From NCBI GenBank assembly GCA_900542015.1, contig UQLY01000001.1, forward strand, positions 310,001-374,000: 64,000 bases of DNA, written 5' to 3'. Position 1 is the first letter of the stretch. Each line of letters begins with the position of its first letter. The notes below the pieces were generated by a model. It had not been told where the DNA came from. It worked only from the letters and a program-made list of their open reading frames with translations, and ran no database searches. This DNA comes from an uncultured Lachnospiraceae bacterium. GTDB lineage: Bacteria; Bacillota; Clostridia; Lachnospirales; Lachnospiraceae. The position numbers and the translations under genes were made by a program. Positions 34,893-44,154 of the stretch are shown one piece after another.

Positions 34893-36554
34893 ATGTATAA
34901 CGAAACTGACTCTATGTATGAAGAAATCGAACAGTTGACGAAGCAAATGGTAGCGATTCCCAGCGTCAACAGTTCTCCCCACGGGGAAAAGGATATCGCA
35001 GATTTTTTATATGAAACGCTTCGTGCATTCCCTTACTTTCAAAAACATCCGGAATATTTATTTTCACAGCCTTTAAAGGACGACGCCCTCGAGCGGAAAA
35101 ATATCTTCGCCCTGCTTCGGGGCGAAAAAGGTTCCTCTCCGGATACGCTTATTTTTCACGGGCATATCGATACTGTCGGCGTGGAGGACTACGGCACTTT
35201 AAAGCCTTATGCCTTTGACTGCGACGCCCTGCTTGAACAAATGCTGGAGCTGGATTTGTCCGACGAAATCCGCAGGGATCTGGAATCCGGCGATTACATG
35301 GTCGGACGCGGCGCCTGTGATATGAAAAGCGGCGGCGCCGTCTTTATCATCGTATTAAAATACTTGTCCGAGCACCCCGGGGAAATAGACGGAAATATCC
35401 TGTTGTCCTTAAATCCCGTGGAAGAAAACCAGCATACGGGCATCATCGACGGACTGGATTTTTTGCTCCGGCTAAAGGAACAGTACGGCTTAAATTATTA
35501 CATGGCGATCAACAACGATTATATTTGTCCGCTGTACCCTTCGGACCCCCATCATTATATCTATACCGGCGCAGTCGGAAAGCTGCTGCCCTGTTTTTAT
35601 ATCTACGGAAAAGAAACTCATGTGGGACAGTGCTTTGAAGGGTTCGACGCCTCCCGCGCCGCTGCGGAGCTGGTGCGCCTGATCTCCTTAAATCCCGCCT
35701 CCTGCGACGGCTACCACGATGAATATACGCTTCCGCCTTCTGTTTTGCAAATGCGGGATCTGAAGGATTTTTATAATGTCCAGACCGCCCAGAGCGCTTA
35801 TGTATATTTCAATTACTTTGTACATAATAAATCCATGGACGTCATCATCGAAGAATTAAAAGCCTATGCAAAACAGGCGCTGGAAAATGTGCTTGCCGAG
35901 CACAATGCCAGATACCGGGACTTTTGCAGGCTCTCCCATATTGATTACGCCCCCTATGACTATCCGCTGCAGGTTGTGACCTACGACGAGCTGTACCGCT
36001 CCGTGGCGGAAACCTATGACGGGGACCTGAATGCGGTACTGGCGCAGATCGCTTCCCTGGAGCTGAAAAAGGGTACGGACAAACGCGAAATTGCACTCCG
36101 CCTGACCGAAACCCTGGTGCGGCTGTCCGACAAAAAAGATCCGGTCATCGTCCTGTTTTTTGCAGCTCCCTATTGTCCTCACAACACCTTAAAATCGGAG
36201 CTTCCCGAAGAACAGAAAATCTATTGCGAGCTTGAAGAAATCCTCAATTCCTTTGACGGGGACCATACCCAGAATTATGAAATTCTGCAGTTTTTCCCGA
36301 GTTTAAGCGACAGCAGTTATCTGAAAATCGACGACTCCGAGGAAAGTCTCTCTCTGCTGTTATCCAACTTTCCCCAGTTCGATCTTTTGTACCCGGTTCC
36401 CGTAAAAAAGATCAAGGCGTTAAATATCCCCGCCGTCAACTATGGCGTGTACGGAAAGGACGCCCACAAATGGAGCGAGCGCGTTAATAAGTCTTATTCC
36501 TTTGGGGTGCTTCCTAAGTTGATTTTGGAGACGGTTAAGTATTATTTTCAGTAA
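34893..36554 (+). CDS. M20-family hydrolase, RocB-like
   Basis: 553 residues, the long RocB form of the M20 fold. Metal ligands are visible in IFHGHIDTVGVEDYG, GRGACDMKSGGAVFI and NPVEENQHTG; a dimerisation insert and a C-terminal KDAHKWSERVNKSY (His ligand) follow. RocB belongs to arginine catabolism in Bacillus; I recall it being assigned citrulline-hydrolase activity but could not check. Here, next to two deiminases, hydrolysis of a ureido product is attractive. Co-transcribed with the ATPase (15-base gap). Confidence 0.85.
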   Translation: MYNETDSMYEEIEQLTKQMVAIPSVNSSPHGEKDIADFLYETLRAFPYFQKHPEYLFSQPLKDDALERKNIFALLRGEKGSSPDTLIFHGHIDTVGVEDYGTLKPYAFDCDALLEQMLELDLSDEIRRDLESGDYMVGRGACDMKSGGAVFIIVLKYLSEHPGEIDGNILLSLNPVEENQHTGIIDGLDFLLRLKEQYGLNYYMAINNDYICPLYPSDPHHYIYTGAVGKLLPCFYIYGKETHVGQCFEGFDASRAAAELVRLISLNPASCDGYHDEYTLPPSVLQMRDLKDFYNVQTAQSAYVYFNYFVHNKSMDVIIEELKAYAKQALENVLAEHNARYRDFCRLSHIDYAPYDYPLQVVTYDELYRSVAETYDGDLNAVLAQIASLELKKGTDKREIALRLTETLVRLSDKKDPVIVLFFAAPYCPHNTLKSELPEEQKIYCELEEILNSFDGDHTQNYEILQFFPSLSDSSYLKIDDSEESLSLLLSNFPQFDLLYPVPVKKIKALNIPAVNYGVYGKDAHKWSERVNKSYSFGVLPKLILETVKYYFQ

Positions 36555-36588
36555 AATAGCCGATGAGAGTTCCCTCAAAAGAGGCAAT

Positions 36589-36766
36589 CCCTCAAAAGAG
36601 ACGGCATAGAATGCTCCCAGCCCGGGTATCACGGAAACACACTTGCGTTCTGCAAACGCGCAACGGTACGTAAATCCGCAAAGGACGCGGCTTAAGTACC
36701 GGCGTGCTTGTAAAGGTTTCCTTTGATACCCGGACCGGGAGCATTCTATGCCGTCTCTTTTGAGGG
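36589..36766. repeat. Palindromic element copy D (full length, different arms)
   Basis: 43-bp arms (36589-36631, 36724-36766; 41 of 43 paired) with sequence unrelated to copies A-C except the TCA/TGA edge. The core is the same as in B, same orientation. CCCTCAAAAGAG is repeated directly just upstream. It starts 35 bases after the M20 gene and occupies most of the gene-free stretch 36555-36934. Confidence 0.93.
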
Positions 36767-36934
36767 GAAATCGCCCGGCTGTATGAGATTTTAGTTACGA
36801 TTTATTTTTGACCATTCTCTGCAAATCAAAATTTTTATTGTAATTCCGTAAATTTGATGTATAATATACATGGTTAGTCACTCCTAACCCTCGATTTTTC
36901 CTACATTGCTTTATAGAAGGGACGGTAAACTACC

Positions 36935-37579
36935 ATGGCATGGAGCGAAAGAAAATATAAGGAATTGACAATCAAGGAATTTACCAAAGCGGCAAAGATC
37001 TATGACAGCGGTCACGCAGGCATCTATGAGATGTGCAAAGATGATTACCCTCCGGTTCTCGCAGAGCTGGAAAAGGAACCTTTTACAGATATTCTTGACT
37101 GCGGCTGCGGCACCGGACCTATGATTGAGCTTATTCATTCCAAATATCCGGATAAGCATTATACCGGTCTGGATCTTACCCCGGAAATGATCAGCAAAGC
37201 ACAGGCAAAAAAGCTGCCCAATACCGAATTTATCGTCGGTGACTGTGAAAAGCCTCCGTTTGAGCCGGAATCGTTTGACGTCATAATCTGCACGAATAGT
37301 TTCCATCATTATCCCAATCCGCAGGATTTCTTTGACAGCGTATATCGTGTCCTCAGAAAAGGCGGACGGCTGATTCTCAGGGATTATACCTCCTCGGATT
37401 TTATGGTATGGCTCATGAATCATGTGGAAATGCCTTTAGCACATTTGGTCGGTCACGGGGACGTCCGTGTCTATAAAAAAAGCGAATATATGGAGATGAT
37501 AACCAAAGCGGGACTGACACCGGTCACTCTCGAGGCACAGAAAAAATTCCGGTTTCATATGGTTGCAAAGAAAGAATGA
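36935..37579 (+). CDS. Class I SAM-dependent methyltransferase (UbiE-like)
   Basis: 214 residues. SAM motif I ILDCGCGTGPMIELI, motif II TGLDLTPEMISKAQ, then SFDVIICTNSFHHYPNP and VLRKGGRLILRD. Substrate unknown. It opens an AT-richer four-gene block on the plus strand, bracketed by palindromic elements D and E and unlike the surrounding amino acid genes. Confidence 0.88.
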   Translation: MAWSERKYKELTIKEFTKAAKIYDSGHAGIYEMCKDDYPPVLAELEKEPFTDILDCGCGTGPMIELIHSKYPDKHYTGLDLTPEMISKAQAKKLPNTEFIVGDCEKPPFEPESFDVIICTNSFHHYPNPQDFFDSVYRVLRKGGRLILRDYTSSDFMVWLMNHVEMPLAHLVGHGDVRVYKKSEYMEMITKAGLTPVTLEAQKKFRFHMVAKKE

Positions 37580-37612
37580 AATCAGGGGGCAAATGAAAGG
37601 GAAAAATGAAAT

Positions 37613-38416
37613 ATGAAAGAAAAAGTGAATGTAACAGGTGTCCCGGAAACAATGATCCAGACCTTGTATGCAAGAGCTAAAGAGACAGGAAAAAAGAAAG
37701 CAAAGATTAAAGATGACATGGCAGTAGAGATTGTATTGAAGCTGGATTATGATTTTTCAAATGCTGATCGTGATAAGACAATGGAATATGGCGTAATTGC
37801 CAGAACTATTGTCCTGGATAATATGGTTAATGAGTATTTAAGCGTGCATCCGGATACGCTTGTTATAAATATCGCTTGCGGTATGGACACAAGGTGTTAC
37901 AGAATGAAAGGCAAATATCTGCGTTGGTATAATGTTGATCTTCCTGAGACAATTGAGATAAGAGATAAATTTCTTACTGAAAACGGACCGATATATCAAA
38001 TTGCAAAATCAGCTATGGATGTAACTTATACTGATGATATCATGTATCATGACGAAAATGTTTTAGTGATAATTGAAGGTCTTTCCATGTATTTGACGGA
38101 AGCTGACATTAAACAGATTTTTGCTATTATTAAAAAAACATTTAAGCAGGCTACCGTTATGATTGAGACAATGTCTCCATTTTGTGTACAGCATATTAAG
38201 GAAAAATCCATCGAAGGAAGCAATGCAAAATTTACCTGGGGTATAAAAAACGGAAAAGAATTACAACCGTTGATCCCCGAATTTACATATAAAAAAGAAA
38301 TCAGCCTGGTAGAAGGAATGAAAAAAATCATTCCAATTTATCATGTAATCGGAATAATCCCGCCAGTCAGAAATATTTCCAATAAAATTATCGTTATGGA
38401 GACAAAGGTATGTTGA
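37613..38416 (+). CDS. LCM-family SAM-dependent methyltransferase
   Basis: 267 residues of the leucine carboxyl methyltransferase / polyketide O-methyltransferase family. SAM site LVINIACGMDTRCYRM, followed by YNVDLPETIEIRDKF and VLVIIEGLSMYLTEADI. Probably an O-methyltransferase acting on a small metabolite. Follows the first methyltransferase by 33 bases and overlaps the next gene. Confidence 0.85.
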   Translation: MKEKVNVTGVPETMIQTLYARAKETGKKKAKIKDDMAVEIVLKLDYDFSNADRDKTMEYGVIARTIVLDNMVNEYLSVHPDTLVINIACGMDTRCYRMKGKYLRWYNVDLPETIEIRDKFLTENGPIYQIAKSAMDVTYTDDIMYHDENVLVIIEGLSMYLTEADIKQIFAIIKKTFKQATVMIETMSPFCVQHIKEKSIEGSNAKFTWGIKNGKELQPLIPEFTYKKEISLVEGMKKIIPIYHVIGIIPPVRNISNKIIVMETKVC

Positions 38417-38889
38417 TTTTATTAGAAAGTATAGCGATGTGTTTCCTATTGCTAATAATATGTGTAGTAGGGATAGCAAATGGTCCTGTAGGTTCTGTAT
38501 ATTTTTATGAGCAGGAAGTGCAGGAAAAGGTTGTCGAATTAGGTCTTACAACAAAGGAGAAAATAAAGAAAGGGTATACGATTGCAGGAATTGCGTTGTT
38601 TGTACCGATTTTATTATTTGTACCCGCAATGGTTTATTTTATCAATGGTGCAAGAGGCTTTTGGGACATTTTCTTACAAATGACGGTTATTTTTCTGATC
38701 ATGGGTTTGTTTGACAGACTTTTTATAGACTGGTACTGGGTGGGAAAAACAAAAGCGTGGTATATTCCCGGTACCGAGGAACTGATGCCTTATATTCCTA
38801 AGAAAACTCTGATAAAGAAATGGATCGGAACGGTTATCGGTTATCCGCTTCTTGCGGCAATCCTTTCTGGCGTAATGTCATTGATGTAG
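38410..38889 (+). CDS. Hypothetical membrane protein
   Basis: 159 residues with four hydrophobic segments (LLESIAMCFLLLIICVVGI, IAGIALFVPILLFVPAMVYF, IFLQMTVIFLIMGLF, IGTVIGYPLLAAILSGVM). The start overlaps the methyltransferase stop by 7 bases, implying translational coupling. No family recognised beyond similarity to small integral membrane proteins of Clostridia. Confidence 0.7.
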   Translation: MLILLESIAMCFLLLIICVVGIANGPVGSVYFYEQEVQEKVVELGLTTKEKIKKGYTIAGIALFVPILLFVPAMVYFINGARGFWDIFLQMTVIFLIMGLFDRLFIDWYWVGKTKAWYIPGTEELMPYIPKKTLIKKWIGTVIGYPLLAAILSGVMSLM

Positions 38890-38967
38890 CATAAATATAA
38901 GAACGCAAATGAGCCGAATATTGAATAAAACGGATCAACAAATCGGAATTTGGAGAGATACAGAAAC

Positions 38968-39498
38968 ATGAGAAAAATTAGTTTGTTTATTGCGATGAGC
39001 CTTGACGGATATATTGCAGATAGCAAGGGTGGTGTTGATTGGCTAGTTGGACAGGGGAATGATGATGAGAATATCGACGCATATTCCGAATTTGTGAAAG
39101 ACATTGATACTGTTTTGATGGGGTGGAATACATATTATCAAATTACCACTGAGCTTTCCCCCAACGAATGGGTTTATGATGATTTTACAACTTATGTCGT
39201 GACACACAACAAACATGCATCTTCTGATAAAATCCGTTTTACTGATGAAAGTCCTGTTGAATTGGTAAAGAAACTACGAGAAGAAATTGGAAAAGATGTC
39301 TGGATATGCGGTGGTGCAAATCTTATTCAGCAGTTGGTGAGGGAAGATTTGATTGATTACTATTACATTACAATCATTCCCACAATTTTGGGTTCAGGTA
39401 TTCGGCTTTTTGAAAATGCAAAACATGAGATTAAGTTAAGATTACTTAATACACAGTCATATAATGGCATGACAGATTTAATCTATATACGAAGATAA
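38968..39498 (+). CDS. Dihydrofolate reductase-like (RibD C-terminal) protein
   Basis: 176 residues from the ATG at 38968 (GGAGAGAT upstream). KISLFIAMSLDGYIADSKGGVDWL and VWICGGANLIQQLVREDLIDYYYITIIPTILGSG match the RibD C-terminal/YyaP-type reductases. NADPH-dependent with unknown substrate; not the housekeeping DHFR, which is at 2720. Last gene of the block bracketed by elements D and E. Confidence 0.87.
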   Translation: MRKISLFIAMSLDGYIADSKGGVDWLVGQGNDDENIDAYSEFVKDIDTVLMGWNTYYQITTELSPNEWVYDDFTTYVVTHNKHASSDKIRFTDESPVELVKKLREEIGKDVWICGGANLIQQLVREDLIDYYYITIIPTILGSGIRLFENAKHEIKLRLLNTQSYNGMTDLIYIRR

Positions 39499-39543
39499 CT
39501 TCCAGTTTATCGGACTAATTGCTCCCCCAAAAAACAGATACAA

Positions 39544-39627
39544 AGGGACTGCGTCATAACGCTCACCGCCCGGGTATCAAATGTGTTTCCGTGATACCCG
39601 GGCTGTGAGCGTTATGGCGCAGTCTCT
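39544..39627. repeat. Palindromic element copy E (core deleted)
   Basis: 36-bp arms (39544-39579, 39592-39627; 33 of 36 paired). The core is reduced to 12 bases; on the minus strand it reads CGGAAACACATT between TCA and TGA. The inner 12 bases of the arms (CCCGGGTATCA) match copy D, the outer parts do not. It sits between two converging genes. Confidence 0.9.
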
Positions 39628-39639
39628 TACCCACTCTTT

Positions 39640-40644
39640 TTACAAATAATCTCTCATCAACGGCAGCGTCGTGCAATGCAGCCCGCCGCCTCCGTTCATT
39701 ACCTCGTCGTATTCAATCTGCAGCACTTCCACGCCTTCTTTATCGAGGCGGTCCGCAGTACGCTCCGCGCCCTTACAGAGAATGACCCGACCGGGCTTTA
39801 ACTGAAGGCAGTTGATCGCAAACCAGTCGTCGTCGGGGTGCACTTCGATAACCTTCAGTTTCAGATCCTGTTTCAGCATATCGATAAATTCATAAGGAAG
39901 TTTCGTTACGTTTACCAGCGCTTTATCCACGTCCACCATGGTAAAAGCGCCGTCAAGGTGCAAGGAATAACCGGTAATCGGAACCACGGTCAGAGAAATC
40001 CCCATAGGCTCCAGAATCTCCCTAAGCTGCCTGATGCCTTCCCGGTTCGTCCTCTGGGAACAGCCGACCGCCGCATGTTTCGGATCGATAAAGGCAAAAT
40101 TGCCGCCTTCAAAAGTTCCCGTTCCGTTGACGGTCCGGATAATCGGCATACCCAGCCCGGCAGCCGCCTTTGTGACCGCTTTTTCCTCTCCTCTACGCAT
40201 TGCCGGCGCAAAGCGGCTGACAATCAGCCCTCCGGGCACCGCGACGCCCTGATCTCTGGTGTTGATATATTGGGTGCCGTTTTCCAACGGTACGTCTTCC
40301 AGATAAACGACCTCCACGCCCTCGTCCCTCAACAGTTTTGCATAGTTGTCGTGCTGGCGCTGCATCCGGCAAAGATCCGGCGTTGTCGTCGATCTCCAGT
40401 ACCAGGAATAATTTTCCCCCACAATGGCTCCGACCTCATCGTCCCACTGATCCGCCGTAATGACCTTCATTTCGTCGCCCGGTCTGTGCATCAGGACCAC
40501 GCGCAGGGTCCCGACCTCACTGTTGGCGCCCCATTGTCTGTCCCAGACCCGTTTCATCATTTCCGGCGTTTCAAATGCCGGTTCCGGAATCGGCGGAAAA
40601 TATTTCAATACCTTGTGATACTCCTCTGCACTTTTGATTCCCAT
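39640..40644 (-). CDS. Guanidino-group deiminase (DDAH/amidinotransferase superfamily), paralog 2
   Basis: 334 residues, collinear with paralog 1 (WGANSEVGTLRVVLMHRPGDEMKV, TFEGGNFAFIDPKHAAVG, YSLHLDGAFTMVDVDKA, GGGLHCTTLPLMRDYL), with Glu, His and Cys catalytic positions intact. The pair probably has different substrate preference or acts under different conditions. It is the last gene of the long leftward operon that begins with the racemase and includes the ABC permease and deacetylases. Confidence 0.88.
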   Translation of the reverse strand: MGIKSAEEYHKVLKYFPPIPEPAFETPEMMKRVWDRQWGANSEVGTLRVVLMHRPGDEMKVITADQWDDEVGAIVGENYSWYWRSTTTPDLCRMQRQHDNYAKLLRDEGVEVVYLEDVPLENGTQYINTRDQGVAVPGGLIVSRFAPAMRRGEEKAVTKAAAGLGMPIIRTVNGTGTFEGGNFAFIDPKHAAVGCSQRTNREGIRQLREILEPMGISLTVVPITGYSLHLDGAFTMVDVDKALVNVTKLPYEFIDMLKQDLKLKVIEVHPDDDWFAINCLQLKPGRVILCKGAERTADRLDKEGVEVLQIEYDEVMNGGGGLHCTTLPLMRDYL

Positions 40645-40703
40645 ATCATATCCTCCGTTTTTCGTTTTCTTTGTCTTTTCTTTGTATCTTTTCCTTTTTT
40701 GCC

Positions 40704-41573
40704 TTATTTCTTACAATATTGCTTCAAAAAACAGTCCAGGGTCTGAAAACGCTCCCTGTCGCCGTCAGCATATTCATAGATTTCCTTTCCCGTCATAATG
40801 CGTGCCTTAGCATCGGCTAACTCCTGTAGGAAGCGCTCCAAAATCATCAGTTTTGACGTTTCTCCCGAAATGACCGGATCGATCTGCAAAACCAGGCATC
40901 CTTTGTTCCTTTTGCACACCGCCCACTCTCTTTTCCAGTTATCCAATACGCCAAAGGCATTGGCGATCCGGCTCTGTCCGTAGGGAATCGGCGGATCAAA
41001 ATAATACTGATAATAGGAAGCATCGTTTAAGCTCCAAAGCATCGGGATTTCCAACAGGGTCTCTCCGCTTTCCGTAAGACGGTTCCAGTAGGGCGCGTCA
41101 TAGTTTTGCAGGGAACTGGAATACAGGATTCCTTCCTCCTTTGCAATCTCCAGCGTCCGCAATGTCAGCTCCCCTTCCGCGGCGCGAAATCCCGCAGGCT
41201 CTATGGAAAACAGCCGCCTTACAGCGTCCATGCTCTTTTTGATATCCTCTCTCTGCTCCTCTTCGCTCATAAACCCCATATTTTTGTGGGAATATCCCTC
41301 TATGGCGATTTCATGTCCGCGCTTTGTTACCTCGCGCAAAAGCTCGCAATATTTAACCGCCGCAGCGCCGGGGACAAAAAACGTCGCCCTGATGTGATAG
41401 CGGTGAAACAGCTCCAGGATACGCAAAGTCCCGGGGCGCAGGATACATTCCGCCGCGTCCTCCTGCTCGGAGCCTGCAAGCTCCATCTGCGGATAATAGG
41501 ACAGCGCGCCGAACTCTCCGTGCATATTAACAGAGATCATGACCGTCGCTTCCCGTTCTTTTTGTTCTTTCAT
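40704..41573 (-). CDS. NodB-type polysaccharide deacetylase homolog A1, catalytic residues lost
   Basis: 289 residues, most like A2 (42449-43285). Where A2 has VNLDAEYW (metal Asp), this has VNMHGEFG; where A2 has VHGYRH, this has IEGYSH (first His replaced by Glu); and FRAPEGE reads FRAAEGE. So two of three metal ligands are missing. It may be a non-catalytic partner of the adjacent copies. Fourth of four deacetylase-like genes in the transcript. Confidence 0.85.
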   Translation of the reverse strand: MKEQKEREATVMISVNMHGEFGALSYYPQMELAGSEQEDAAECILRPGTLRILELFHRYHIRATFFVPGAAAVKYCELLREVTKRGHEIAIEGYSHKNMGFMSEEEQREDIKKSMDAVRRLFSIEPAGFRAAEGELTLRTLEIAKEEGILYSSSLQNYDAPYWNRLTESGETLLEIPMLWSLNDASYYQYYFDPPIPYGQSRIANAFGVLDNWKREWAVCKRNKGCLVLQIDPVISGETSKLMILERFLQELADAKARIMTGKEIYEYADGDRERFQTLDCFLKQYCKK

Positions 41574-41603
41574 GTCCGCCGCCCTTCCTTTCCTGTCGTA
41601 CTC

Positions 41604-42437
41604 TTACTCCTGCTCTCTGTACCGTTTCGCCAGATCGCAGCAGCGTCCGGTCCAAAGGTCGCCGCGCCAGGTCACATAGCTTATCAGATCCTCCAAAACG
41701 GTCAGCCGTCCCTGACAGCCGGAAATCTGAGGATGAAATGCCGTCGCCACCGCCTGATGATATTTTGCCGCCGCATCCGCCATAAGGCGGAAATTCTGCG
41801 CGATGTCTTCATAGGCGGCAATCCGGTCCAGCCCTTTGGGAACCGGAGGAAACAGGTTATATACCGACTGGATATAATCGTCGATTTCGATTTTACAGGG
41901 AATGCTGACGACCCGCGTTTCCTTTCCTTTCGCCTGTACGAAATGGACGTCGGGATCGCCGTTTTGCTGACTGATATAGAGGACGTCCTCCCGGTTAAAT
42001 AAGGCTTCCTGCGTCTTTGGCAGCAATTTTCCCGTCAGCCGGAACCCTGCCGCAGGTTTCCCCACAACCTTACGGAATATCTCCTGACTGTCCTCAATTA
42101 GCCGAAGCTGTTCCTCCTTTGTCGCGCCGTAATCCTCTTCGTGGTAATATCCGTGATGCGCCACCTCATGCCCTCTTTCGGCGATCTCCCGTATTTTATC
42201 GGGATAATTTTCGGCGATCACGGCGGGTACAAAAAAGCTTGCTTTCACGCCGTATCGATCCAGCAAGCTCAAGATCTCATCCACACCCCTTAAGATTCCG
42301 TACAGCCCGACCGATCTGGATCTGATAAAATTCTCTCCGCCGGGATATGGAACGATCTTTTGATTCCATATGGTATCCACATCTACATCAAAGCAAAAAA
42401 GAAACGCGCCCGCTTTGTGTTCCTGCCACTTTTCCAT
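41604..42437 (-). CDS. NodB-type polysaccharide deacetylase homolog B1 (PuuE-like)
   Basis: 277 residues. FLFCFDVDVDTIW (metal Asp), EVAHHGYYHEEDYG (His pair) and the C-terminal AFHPQISGC His are intact. The RxP motif reads FRLTG. The organisation resembles PuuE-type allantoinases and peptide/amide-cleaving deacetylases more than chitin deacetylases. No signal peptide, so a cytoplasmic amide hydrolase on a small molecule is likely. Confidence 0.87.
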   Translation of the reverse strand: MEKWQEHKAGAFLFCFDVDVDTIWNQKIVPYPGGENFIRSRSVGLYGILRGVDEILSLLDRYGVKASFFVPAVIAENYPDKIREIAERGHEVAHHGYYHEEDYGATKEEQLRLIEDSQEIFRKVVGKPAAGFRLTGKLLPKTQEALFNREDVLYISQQNGDPDVHFVQAKGKETRVVSIPCKIEIDDYIQSVYNLFPPVPKGLDRIAAYEDIAQNFRLMADAAAKYHQAVATAFHPQISGCQGRLTVLEDLISYVTWRGDLWTGRCCDLAKRYREQE

Positions 42438-42448
42438 AGTCTTTCCTC

Positions 42449-43285
42449 TTATTGATGATGTTTGAAAAAATCATAGATTTCCCCGCCCGTTGCGAACCAG
42501 ACGTCGGAATCTTTTTTGATATATTCCAAAAGCTCCTCCAGAATATAAATTTTTCCCGGATCGGCTATGGTCATGGGATTTAAGGACAACACATAGTATA
42601 AGCCTTCCTCGCGGAATACGTCGTATTCCTGTTTCCAGTTATGAAGCACCTTTCTGAAACAGGAAATCCGGTCCTGCCCGTAGGGCACCTGTGGCCAGAA
42701 ATGAAAATCAAAATACGGCGTATCCGCCATCGCCCAATGAAACGGGATTTCAAGGATACTGTCCCCGCCTCCGAGCGTAAACTCATAGGGGCGGTCGTCG
42801 TTGCCAAGGGTACTGGAATAGCAAATCCCGTATTTTTTTGCAATTTCAAAGGTTTTGACCGTCAATTCTCCTTCAGGGGCGCGAAATCCTATGGGTTTTT
42901 GACCGCTGATTGCTTCAACAGCTTCCACGCTTTTTTTCATCGCCTCTTCCTGTTCCTCTTCGGAAAGCAGACCGAAATTTTCATGACGGTATCCGTGAAC
43001 GCCAAACTCATGCCCGTAGCTTTTGATTAACGCGATGGCGTCCCGGTACTTTTTTGCGACAATTCCCGGTACAAAAAAAGTCGCCTTTACCTGATATTTT
43101 GCAAAGGTCTCAAGGAGGCGCTGCAACCCTTCCTCCATGCCGAACTTCGCCATTTCTTCAAATCCGGAGCCTTCCGGTTCGGTATCCGGGTACATGAAAA
43201 TTCCCCAGTATTCGGCGTCTAAGTTGACGGATACCATGACCGCATTCTTTTTTCCCTCCGGCAGTTTTGCTTCTTCTCTATACAT
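42449..43285 (-). CDS. NodB-type polysaccharide deacetylase homolog A2
   Basis: 279 residues from the ATG at 43285 (GAGAGGT upstream). VMVSVNLDAEYWG, FGVHGYRHENFG and FRAPEGEL carry the metal Asp, His pair and RxP. The C-terminal LxxH position reads LSLNP, so the last catalytic His is absent. Paralog of A1. It overlaps nothing but is separated from B2 by only 4 bases. Confidence 0.87.
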   Translation of the reverse strand: MYREEAKLPEGKKNAVMVSVNLDAEYWGIFMYPDTEPEGSGFEEMAKFGMEEGLQRLLETFAKYQVKATFFVPGIVAKKYRDAIALIKSYGHEFGVHGYRHENFGLLSEEEQEEAMKKSVEAVEAISGQKPIGFRAPEGELTVKTFEIAKKYGICYSSTLGNDDRPYEFTLGGGDSILEIPFHWAMADTPYFDFHFWPQVPYGQDRISCFRKVLHNWKQEYDVFREEGLYYVLSLNPMTIADPGKIYILEELLEYIKKDSDVWFATGGEIYDFFKHHQ

Positions 43286-43289
43286 GGTC

Positions 43290-44141
43290 TTACCTCTCTG
43301 CTTTCCTCTGTTTACGAACCCACAGTGCGACTTCCTCACAGGTTGTACACCAGATTTCCCGGTTGGAGGAAATGTATGCAAGCTGCGCCTCCAAAATTTT
43401 GGATTTGCCGGGCGATCCGGACACCTGCGGGTGATATGCGGTGGAAAGCGCGCCCTGAAACCTTGCGTTTCCTCTTATCTCATCCAGGAAATTTGATACC
43501 ACGTCTTCATAGGGAGCGATCCTCGGCAGCCCCGAAGGAATCGGCGGAAAGGCGTTGTATACCATCTGGATATAATCGTCCACCTCCTGGCGGCACGAAA
43601 TCCGCACCACATCCGTCTCTTCTCCGTCCACAGTCTCGAAACACGGATATTCCGCGCTTTCGCCCTGGCAGGTATATAATGTATTGGGATCACGGAATAA
43701 AATGCGCTTTGTCTCCGGCAGTAAGCCCCCGGTACAACGGAACCCCACGGCTCTGCGCCCCGCCGTCTTTTCCAGCATCTCCTGGGCGCGGTTGATAATA
43801 TCCATCTGCTTTTCCACGGTATCTCCGTAAGACGGTTCGTGATAAAGCCCGTGATGCGCCACCTCATGTCCGCCGTCCACAATCCGCTTTACCAGATCGG
43901 GATTTTTCACGGCATTGACGCCCGGGATATAAAAAGTCGCTTTGATCCCGTATTTTTCCAGCAGATTCAGAATACGGTCCACGCCCCTTTTGGGTCCGTA
44001 CTGTCCCACGGAGGGACCTTTGATAAATTCCGCGCCGTTTTCATAGATCTTTAATTTATTAAACCAGATCAGATCCGAATCCATGTCGAAGCAAAACATA
44101 AACGCACTGCTTTTTCCTTCCGGCCATACATTTTTACTCAT
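43290..44141 (-). CDS. NodB-type polysaccharide deacetylase homolog B2 (PuuE-like)
   Basis: 283 residues, paralog of B1. FMFCFDMDSDLIW, EVAHHGLYHEPSYG and AYHPQVSGS are intact; FRCTG replaces RxP. First of the four deacetylase genes, directly after the ABC permease (13-base gap). The order B2-A2-B1-A1 shows a two-gene module that was duplicated in tandem. Confidence 0.87.
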   Translation of the reverse strand: MSKNVWPEGKSSAFMFCFDMDSDLIWFNKLKIYENGAEFIKGPSVGQYGPKRGVDRILNLLEKYGIKATFYIPGVNAVKNPDLVKRIVDGGHEVAHHGLYHEPSYGDTVEKQMDIINRAQEMLEKTAGRRAVGFRCTGGLLPETKRILFRDPNTLYTCQGESAEYPCFETVDGEETDVVRISCRQEVDDYIQMVYNAFPPIPSGLPRIAPYEDVVSNFLDEIRGNARFQGALSTAYHPQVSGSPGKSKILEAQLAYISSNREIWCTTCEEVALWVRKQRKAER

Positions 44142-44154
44142 ATCCTCTACCCCG

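Noticed and set aside
11779..36766. Target-site duplications at the palindromic elements
   Set aside because: I found no consistent short direct repeats flanking the elements; the doubled CCCTCAAAAGAG at copy D is on one side only.
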